DNA of 64,000 nucleotides from CAVYTF01 sp963708205 (GTDB lineage: Bacteria > Bacteroidota > Bacteroidia > Chitinophagales > Chitinophagaceae), in NCBI GenBank assembly GCA_963708205.1, contig OY970196.1:2666001-2730000 (forward strand), in the 5' to 3' direction. A model generated the notes under the pieces. It did no database searches. It was given only the letters and a program-made list of their open reading frames with translations, and was not told the origin of the DNA. Of this stretch, positions 58,565 to 64,000 are shown in pieces. Position 1 is the first letter of the stretch; each line of letters begins with the position of its first letter. The translations under genes were made by a program, and so were the position numbers.

Positions 58565-59929
58565 TTAGGCAACAACAGATTTTGAATATTGGGTAATAAT
58601 TTTTTTTAATTTTTTCTCATTCTGCAAAATCTTTGGTCTTAACAAAGACAAACTCCAGTTTGTTTTATACATTGCTACATCATCTTTTTCCTGTTGCACA
58701 AAAATCCATTGCAGCCAATCAATCATATTTTGACTTTTAAAACTGTTTGATAATTCTGCAAATAGCACAAGAACATCATTTCCATAATTGCTTAATAGTT
58801 CGTTCACTTCATCTGCATTACTCAATGATGAAACAATTACCATTGAAGCATCTTTTGTTTTTACAAACGATTTCAAATCTTTTTCTGTTTGCCATTCACT
58901 CACACTTATTGCATACTTCACCAATTCATTTGCATCAGAAAAATTATGTTGCGGAATATTTTGATCTGAAATAAAGCGCACTTCAAATCCCTGCTTTTGC
59001 AATTGCTGAAACGCTGACCAGCAAAGGGTTTTATAATAATTCAGAAAAGGTATTTCTATCACTTCATTTCCTTGAATGTTGAATGAAGTAAAAAATGAAG
59101 CATATAAATATATGTGCGAAGCATACGGATCGAGTACTTCAGGAATGCGCACAACAAGTTCTTTATTTTTTGCATAAATCTTCCAAACGATTCTTCTTAC
59201 ATCATCATTTGTTTCAAAGTTTTTGTAGTTTAAAAATTCACCTTCGACTTTTTTCAATTCTTCAATACGTGTGTTAGTATCTTCTGTTTTTCGTGGTGAT
59301 ATTTTTATTTCTTTTTCAGTTTTCTCAAAAGGTTTTGTATAAAATCTATTGTTTGTTTTTATTGGAATTGCAAATGAAAAAAATTGAAAGAAATCTTCGA
59401 AGTAAATAATGCAATTTTCAATTTTATATTCTCTTATTTCAGGAAGTTGCCAGTTAAAATTGCCGTCAATCGCAGTGTTGATAAGCTTTTTACCAGATCT
59501 TTCAACCAAAGAAAATTTACCGGAAAAGTACTCATCATCATATAATAATCTTATTTTAATAAAACCAAGAAAGGGTTTTAAAACAGGATGTAAATGAAGA
59601 TGAATGCTTTGTTTTGAAACGTTTTGCTTTTGATCTGTGTCAATGCTAAAAACAATTTTATTTTTTCTTTTATTCCATAAAAAAAATAAAAAAGAAGTAA
59701 GTACGGAAATAAAAGCAAGCAATAAAATTGCTGCGCAAAACCAAATAGTCACTTTTATAAGTAAAGGAAAAATATCGCTGTATGCAGAATCAGGAATTTT
59801 AGGTTTGTCAACGAGCCATATATAGCTGAGATAAAAAGCAACAGAAAAAAGAAAAAAATACCAGGTGAACGGCACAAAAAACCCGACAACCTGAACTGTT
59901 TTTTTTATTAAACTTTTTTGTATGCGCAT
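58565..59929 (-). CDS. DUF58-domain membrane protein
   Basis: The 454-residue protein has two N-terminal membrane helices (about 14-36 and 50-75), then a beta region and the DUF58 motif VEGEFLNYKNFETNDDVRRIVWKIYAKNKELVVRIPEV (core: NDDVRRIVWKIYAKNKELVVR, about 250-270), followed by a VWA-like alpha/beta domain. Members of DUF58 are probable partners of MoxR ATPases. It is the first gene of the four-gene minus-strand operon and is three bases from the transglutaminase gene. Confidence 0.88.
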   Translation of the reverse strand: MRIQKSLIKKTVQVVGFFVPFTWYFFLFSVAFYLSYIWLVDKPKIPDSAYSDIFPLLIKVTIWFCAAILLLAFISVLTSFLFFLWNKRKNKIVFSIDTDQKQNVSKQSIHLHLHPVLKPFLGFIKIRLLYDDEYFSGKFSLVERSGKKLINTAIDGNFNWQLPEIREYKIENCIIYFEDFFQFFSFAIPIKTNNRFYTKPFEKTEKEIKISPRKTEDTNTRIEELKKVEGEFLNYKNFETNDDVRRIVWKIYAKNKELVVRIPEVLDPYASHIYLYASFFTSFNIQGNEVIEIPFLNYYKTLCWSAFQQLQKQGFEVRFISDQNIPQHNFSDANELVKYAISVSEWQTEKDLKSFVKTKDASMVIVSSLSNADEVNELLSNYGNDVLVLFAELSNSFKSQNMIDWLQWIFVQQEKDDVAMYKTNWSLSLLRPKILQNEKKLKKIITQYSKSVVA

Positions 59930-60025
59930 GATTCGCAGATAAAAGTATGAAAGAACTTTGTGGCATTGCCATTAAGCATTTTTTAAATACATTTTTAACT
60001 GAAACTTTACTTTCTTTGATCGTTT

Positions 60026-60928
60026 ATGAGCGATAGAATAAATTATAATCAATGTCCGGGCTGCAAGAGTATTAATATTCTAGAAATATTTGAAGCCGAG
60101 GATTTTACTGTGAGCCACGAATTTTTTCCGATCTATCAATGCAATTATTGCACACTTCGGTTTACACAGAACGTTCCACCAGAAAATGAAATTGCTAAAT
60201 ATTATCAATCTCAAAACTATGTTTCTCACACAGATACAAATAAGGGTTTTGTTAATCGCTTATATCATATTGCGCGAGGATATACCTTAAAATCTAAAAA
60301 AAATTTAATTGAAAATGCAAGCAATCTACAAAGTGGAAATTTGCTTGATATTGGCGCAGGTACCGGTGCTTTTGCAAACGCTATGATGCAAGCGGGCTGG
60401 GATGTTACAGGGCTTGAGCCAAATGAAACTGCCAGAAAAACTGCACTTGAAAAATATAATATCACCTTGCAGGAATTGATTTTTTTATCGTCTATTGAGG
60501 AAAATCATTTTGATGTAATAACTATGTGGCATGTGCTTGAGCATGTGCATGCATTGCATGATTATTTAAATAATTTTCAGAGAATTTTAAAACCTGGCGG
60601 TTTGCTTTTTATTGCCGTTCCGAATTATACAAGTTTAGAATCTAAATATTATAAACAAAATTGGGCAGCTTATGATGTGCCAAGACATCTTTATCATTTT
60701 TCACCGTCAAGCATGGAAGAATTAATGCGGCAACACCAATTTGAAATTAAAAATACGAAGCCAATGTGGTTTGATAGTTTTTATGTAAGTATGTTGAGTG
60801 AAAAAAATATTTCAGGAAAAAATCATTTTATCAAAGCAATGTGGAATGGATTTGAATCGAATCTAAAAGCGCTTGCAGATGTAAAAAAATGCAGCTCGAT
60901 TATTTATGTTATTAAGAAATCAATTTAA
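60026..60928 (+). CDS. Class I SAM-dependent methyltransferase with an N-terminal zinc-ribbon-like motif
   Basis: The 300-residue protein starts with CPGCKS...CNYC (Cys at about 9, 12, 40 and 43), which may bind zinc. Then comes a Rossmann domain with NLLDIGAGTGAFANAMMQAGWDVTGLEPN (about 108-136), the post-II motif FDVITMWHVLEHVHALHDYL, and LKPGGLLFIAVPNYTSLE. These match UbiG/Methyltransf_23-type enzymes, often involved in sugar, lipid or antibiotic modification. The substrate is unknown. Its end overlaps the convergent glutaminyl cyclase gene by nine bases. Confidence 0.85.
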   Translation: MSDRINYNQCPGCKSINILEIFEAEDFTVSHEFFPIYQCNYCTLRFTQNVPPENEIAKYYQSQNYVSHTDTNKGFVNRLYHIARGYTLKSKKNLIENASNLQSGNLLDIGAGTGAFANAMMQAGWDVTGLEPNETARKTALEKYNITLQELIFLSSIEENHFDVITMWHVLEHVHALHDYLNNFQRILKPGGLLFIAVPNYTSLESKYYKQNWAAYDVPRHLYHFSPSSMEELMRQHQFEIKNTKPMWFDSFYVSMLSEKNISGKNHFIKAMWNGFESNLKALADVKKCSSIIYVIKKSI

Positions 60929-61726
60929 TTTTATTTCAAAAAGTGCAGGCCAATCTTTTCCTGTAACATACAAACTTTTTTTTGTTGAATCATAAGCAAT
61001 TCCGTTCAGTACAAGTCCATCATCAGGCATTGAAGAATCAGGCGCAACGCCACTTTTTTCTCTTATTCCTGTAAGATCCATTTTTCCTACAACTCTTCCG
61101 GTTGTTGTATCAATCTTTATAATTGTGTTGCTTAAATAAATATTTGCGTATAAAAATCCGTCGATCAATTCCAACTCATTCACTGAATCAATGGGTCCTA
61201 AATTATCTGAAACTGTTATTGTTTTTACTACATTAAAAGTTTCAGGATCTCTGAAGTAAATGTGGTTGGATCCATCATCCATTATTATTTCTTTTCCATT
61301 ATTTGTCATTCCCCAACCTTCCCCATCGTAATGTAATTGTTTTAACAGCTTAAATGTTTTTGCATCATATACAAAGCAAACTCCTTCTTTGTAAGTCATT
61401 TGATAAATTTTCCCATTTAGCAATGTTATTCCTTCACCAAAATATTTCTTGTCAAGATTTAATTGCTTAATTGGTTTGCCTGTTTGAAGATCTGTTTTTA
61501 CCAATTTACTTTCACCGTAATTGCCGCCACTTTCAAGCAGATAATTATCATGAAATTCCAATCCTTCTGTATAAGTTGTTGTATCGTGAGGATAAACTTT
61601 TACAACATTATAATTGATCGTCGCCGGCCCAGGATTTACATTTTCGGCTGTATTATTTTCAGTGGAAGTATTGTTATTGCAAGCTGCTATGAGAATTGAA
61701 CCTGCAATAGCAATATATTTTTTCAT
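60920..61726 (-). CDS. Lipoprotein glutaminyl-peptide cyclotransferase (bacterial/plant type)
   Basis: Makes N-terminal pyroglutamate from glutamine on exported proteins. From the ATG at 61726 (a TTG upstream would add six residues) it has 268 residues. The N-terminal MKKYIAIAGSILIAACNNN has a lipobox LIAAC, so it is a lipoprotein. The five-bladed propeller carries YPHDTTTYTEGLEF, LLESGGNYGESKL, and DGSNHIYFRDP, with a C-terminal LVLNGIAYDS..LYVTGKDWPALFEI. These are hallmarks of PF05096. N-terminal glutamine is common after signal peptidase cleavage in this phylum (many signal peptides here end AQ), so the enzyme would have abundant substrates. Confidence 0.9.
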   Translation of the reverse strand: MKKYIAIAGSILIAACNNNTSTENNTAENVNPGPATINYNVVKVYPHDTTTYTEGLEFHDNYLLESGGNYGESKLVKTDLQTGKPIKQLNLDKKYFGEGITLLNGKIYQMTYKEGVCFVYDAKTFKLLKQLHYDGEGWGMTNNGKEIIMDDGSNHIYFRDPETFNVVKTITVSDNLGPIDSVNELELIDGFLYANIYLSNTIIKIDTTTGRVVGKMDLTGIREKSGVAPDSSMPDDGLVLNGIAYDSTKKSLYVTGKDWPALFEIKLN

Positions 61727-61885
61727 AAAATTCTTTAGCGACAAATGTATGTAGTGAAATGAAAAATTTAAATAAAAATATTTTTAAAATTATTTCATTT
61801 AATAAAGACCGAAATTCTATAAATGATGAAAAGTTTTCCAATCAAACTTTTGGAACATTCTTCTTTCAAAAAACTTTCATTCCCT

Positions 61886-61893
61886 TACCTTTG
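61886..61893 (+). promoter_or_regulatory. -7 promoter element of atpD
   Basis: TACCTTTG matches TAnnTTTG exactly and lies 31 bases before the atpD start codon. A TTTC at 61864-61867, 18 bases upstream of the element, could serve as a weak -33 box. Confidence 0.55.
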
Positions 61894-61923
61894 CCGCAAA
61901 TTTAAAAAACCTGCTTTTATTGT

Positions 61924-63426
61924 ATGGCTAATAAAGGAAAAATCAAACAAATTATCGGAGCTGTAGTGGATGTTTATTTTGGAGATGGAATATTGCCCGA
62001 AATATATAATGCACTCGAATTGAAAAGAGATAACGGAGATAAACTTGTGCTTGAAGTGCAGCAGCATTTGGGTGAAGATAGCGTGCGCACAATCGCGATG
62101 GATGGAACAGAAGGTCTTGTTCGCGGCCTTGAAGTTGTTGATACGGGAATTGCAATTGCAATGCCCACAGGACCATTAATTAACGGACGTTTATTTAATG
62201 TTACCGGCGATGCTATTGATGGTTTGCCGCAAGTGAGTAAAGAACACGGAAGACCAATTCACGCAATGCCGCCCATGTTTGAAAATCTTAGTACGGCCTC
62301 AGAAATATTGTTTACAGGCATTAAAGTAATTGACTTAATTGAACCTTATGCAAAAGGCGGAAAGATCGGTTTGTTTGGCGGGGCAGGTGTTGGCAAAACA
62401 GTTTTAATCCAGGAACTTATTAATAATATAGCGAAAGGTTATGGTGGTTTATCAGTGTTTGCAGGTGTCGGTGAAAGAACGCGTGAAGGAAATGATCTGC
62501 TGCGCGAAATGATTGAAGCTGGCATTATGAATTATGGGGAAGCTTTTAAACACAGCATGGAAGAAGGCGGATGGGATTTGAGCAAAGTAGATATGGAAGG
62601 TTTGAAAGAGAGTAAAGCAACTTTCGTTTTCGGGCAAATGAATGAACCGCCCGGAGCCCGTGCCCGCGTGGCTTTGAGCGGATTAACAGTTGCAGAATAT
62701 TTTCGTGATGGTGATGGTACAGGAAAGGGAAGAGACATTTTATTTTTCGTAGATAATATATTTCGTTTTACACAGGCAGGTTCAGAAGTATCTGCGTTAC
62801 TTGGTCGTATGCCTTCTGCGGTTGGTTATCAGCCGACGCTTGCAACAGAAATGGGATTAATGCAGGAAAGAATTACTTCTACAAAAAATGGTTCTATTAC
62901 TTCAGTGCAGGCTGTGTATGTACCTGCGGATGACTTGACTGATCCTGCGCCCGCAACAACTTTTGCGCATTTGGATGCAACAACAGTTTTAAGCAGAAAG
63001 ATAGCAGACTTAGGTATTTATCCTGCCGTTGATCCTTTGGATTCTACTTCTCGAATTCTTACTCCTGCGATTGTTGGCGATGCCCATTACGATTGTGCAA
63101 ATAGGGTGAAATTAATTTTACAACGTTATAAAGAATTGCAGGATATCATTGCAATTCTTGGTATGGACGAATTGAGCGATGAAGATAAAATGACTGTGCA
63201 ACGTGCAAGAAAAGTGCAGCGTTTTTTATCGCAGCCATTTTTTGTTGCAGAACAATTTACAGGATTGAAAGGCGTGTTTGTTGATATTAATGATACTATT
63301 CGTGCATTCAATTCTATCATGGATGGTGAGGTTGATGAATATCCTGAAGCTGCTTTCAATCTTGTTGGTTCTTTGGAAGATGCCATTGAAAAAGGAAAAA
63401 AACTAATGGCGCAGGCACAAGGATAA
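61924..63426 (+). CDS. atpD: ATP synthase F1 subunit beta
   Basis: The catalytic subunit of the F1 rotary motor. The 500-residue protein has Walker A GGAGVGKTVLIQELINN (about 151-167), GERTREGNDL, Walker B ILFFVDNIFRF, and the DELSDEDKMTV segment of the DELSEED-type lever. It should act at the cytoplasmic face of the inner membrane. It is followed by atpC but not preceded by atpB-E-F-H-A-G, so the ATP synthase operon is split, as is seen in some Bacteroidota. Confidence 0.98.
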   Translation: MANKGKIKQIIGAVVDVYFGDGILPEIYNALELKRDNGDKLVLEVQQHLGEDSVRTIAMDGTEGLVRGLEVVDTGIAIAMPTGPLINGRLFNVTGDAIDGLPQVSKEHGRPIHAMPPMFENLSTASEILFTGIKVIDLIEPYAKGGKIGLFGGAGVGKTVLIQELINNIAKGYGGLSVFAGVGERTREGNDLLREMIEAGIMNYGEAFKHSMEEGGWDLSKVDMEGLKESKATFVFGQMNEPPGARARVALSGLTVAEYFRDGDGTGKGRDILFFVDNIFRFTQAGSEVSALLGRMPSAVGYQPTLATEMGLMQERITSTKNGSITSVQAVYVPADDLTDPAPATTFAHLDATTVLSRKIADLGIYPAVDPLDSTSRILTPAIVGDAHYDCANRVKLILQRYKELQDIIAILGMDELSDEDKMTVQRARKVQRFLSQPFFVAEQFTGLKGVFVDINDTIRAFNSIMDGEVDEYPEAAFNLVGSLEDAIEKGKKLMAQAQG

Positions 63427-63439
63427 AGGAATTTATTTT

Positions 63440-63694
63440 ATGATATTAGAAATTTTAACTCCAGAAAAAAAATTGTACACCGGTGAAGTTTACGGTGTGC
63501 AGCTTCCGGGCATTGATGGTTTATTTGAAGTATTGGATAAACATGCTCCGCTCGTAAGCGCTTTGGGAAAAGGAAAAATGAAAGTGCTTAAAAGCAAAAC
63601 AAGTTTTGAAAACTTTTCTATATCAAGTGGCTTTGTAGAAGTGCTGAACAACAAAGCAACGGTTTTGGTGGAAGGCGCAACTGCATTGGATTAA
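63440..63694 (+). CDS. atpC: ATP synthase F1 subunit epsilon (short form)
   Basis: The 84-residue protein is only the N-terminal beta sandwich: LEILTPEKKLYTGEVYGVQLPGIDGLFEVL and HAPLVSALGKGKMK. The C-terminal helical hairpin (residues 85-135 in E. coli) is absent, so the inhibitory latch it forms in other bacteria cannot operate. Short epsilons are usual in this phylum. It is 13 bases after atpD. A hairpin terminator follows. Confidence 0.93.
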   Translation: MILEILTPEKKLYTGEVYGVQLPGIDGLFEVLDKHAPLVSALGKGKMKVLKSKTSFENFSISSGFVEVLNNKATVLVEGATALD

Positions 63695-63716
63695 CCTCAT
63701 TGAAAAATTACTTATC

Positions 63717-63746
63717 AAAACCTGAAGCTGCAGCTTTGGGTTTTTT
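63717..63746 (+). terminator. Rho-independent terminator after atpC
   Basis: AAAACCTGAAGCTG (63717-63730) pairs along its length with CAGCTTTGGGTTTT (63731-63744) with two G-U pairs; the centre TGCA or AGCTGCAGCT turns as the loop. TTTTTT follows. Confidence 0.85.
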
Positions 63747-63841
63747 GTTTGAAAGAAAAAGAATAACATGAAATTTAAAATGATAGTTTAAAACTCATTC
63801 TCAAATTTCAATTCATCGGATTATCAAATTAATTTTGTCTC

Positions 63842-64000
63842 ATGCATTATGTTTCTGCGGAAGGACTTACAAAAAGTTTTGGAATTACTCCCTTATTCAA
63901 CAATATTTCTTTTCATATAAATGAAGGCGACAAGGTTGCCATCATTGCGCGTAACGGGGTAGGAAAGTCAACGCTGCTGCGCATTTTAGCCGGTAAAGAA
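63842..64000 (+). CDS. ABC-F family ATPase, 5' part only
   Basis: The first 53 residues of a gene that continues beyond the window. They read MHYVSAEGLTKSFGITPLF, then NISFHINEGDKVAIIARNGVGKSTLLRILAGKE. The Walker A loop is ARNGVGKST, with Ala-Arg in place of the more common Gly-Pro/Xaa; this variant is usual for Uup-like ABC-F proteins in Bacteroidota. No membrane domain is expected. ABC-F proteins act on the ribosome. The exact subfamily (Uup, EttA or others) needs the missing part. Confidence 0.75.
   Translation, partial: MHYVSAEGLTKSFGITPLFNNISFHINEGDKVAIIARNGVGKSTLLRILAGKE

Overview
The window reads as a chromosomal segment of a low-GC Bacteroidota, most likely a member of the Chitinophagaceae or a near relative. 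This is inferred from type IX secretion (T9SS) C-terminal signals of both types, a PorP/SprF-family protein, AT-rich intergenic DNA without clear Shine-Dalgarno sites, TAnnTTTG-like -7 promoter elements, a short ATP synthase epsilon subunit, DUF4199 and DUF4369 proteins and an ECF sigma factor with a membrane-anchored partner. No plasmid, phage or insertion-sequence transposase gene is visible.

Positions 1-8455 hold the tail of a sorbosone/glucose dehydrogenase-like gene and then a complete tryptophan operon, trpE-[S23-like gene]-trpG-trpD-trpC-trpF-[GNAT gene]-trpB-trpA. It is preceded by what looks like a textbook ribosome-mediated attenuator: a 19-residue leader peptide with three consecutive Trp codons, an antiterminator and a terminator that exclude each other. 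The operon has been invaded by non-trp DNA: a four-helix-bundle (S23/IVS-type) gene between near-perfect inverted repeats, an acetyltransferase gene followed by eight 21-bp tandem repeats, and copies of dispersed intergenic repeats.

Positions 8477-22126 carry a TlpA-like thioredoxin, a 1842-residue secreted protein made of 35 beta-propeller-type repeats with a T9SS type A signal, a BtuF-like metal receptor, a DoxX protein, class II fructose-bisphosphate aldolase, and a plsC-priA-murB run. Positions 22229-32682, nearly all on the minus strand, hold an orphan AAA+ chelatase-like ATPase, a secreted protein of unknown function, and a polysaccharide cluster (GT2, GT4, GH16, hddA, gmhA, hddC and a frameshifted gmhB) that together specify GDP-D-glycero-alpha-D-manno-heptose. 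Upstream of these are DUF4199 and a dihydroorotase homologue that has lost its metal ligands. A tRNA-Pro(GGG) follows at 32759.

Positions 33014-46661 hold an OmpH/Skp-like chaperone, an amino acid permease, the beta-pathway heptose kinase hldA, an orphan CoA-transferase beta subunit, an ECF sigma factor with an unusual membrane-anchored beta-rich partner, a 1606-residue PKD adhesin with a T9SS type B signal, a SprF-like protein, a very small protein that is little more than a T9SS type A signal, and an RlmI-like methyltransferase.

Positions 46812-64000 hold a second DoxX protein, a large TPR protein followed by an outer-membrane barrel and an HU-like membrane protein, a DUF58/transglutaminase/MoxR/TPR-like operon, a methyltransferase, a lipoprotein glutaminyl cyclase, atpD-atpC, and the start of an ABC-F ATPase. 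The main themes are cell-envelope construction, surface secretion and tryptophan synthesis. At least two families of short dispersed repeats sit between genes, and in places reach into the 5' ends of reading frames.
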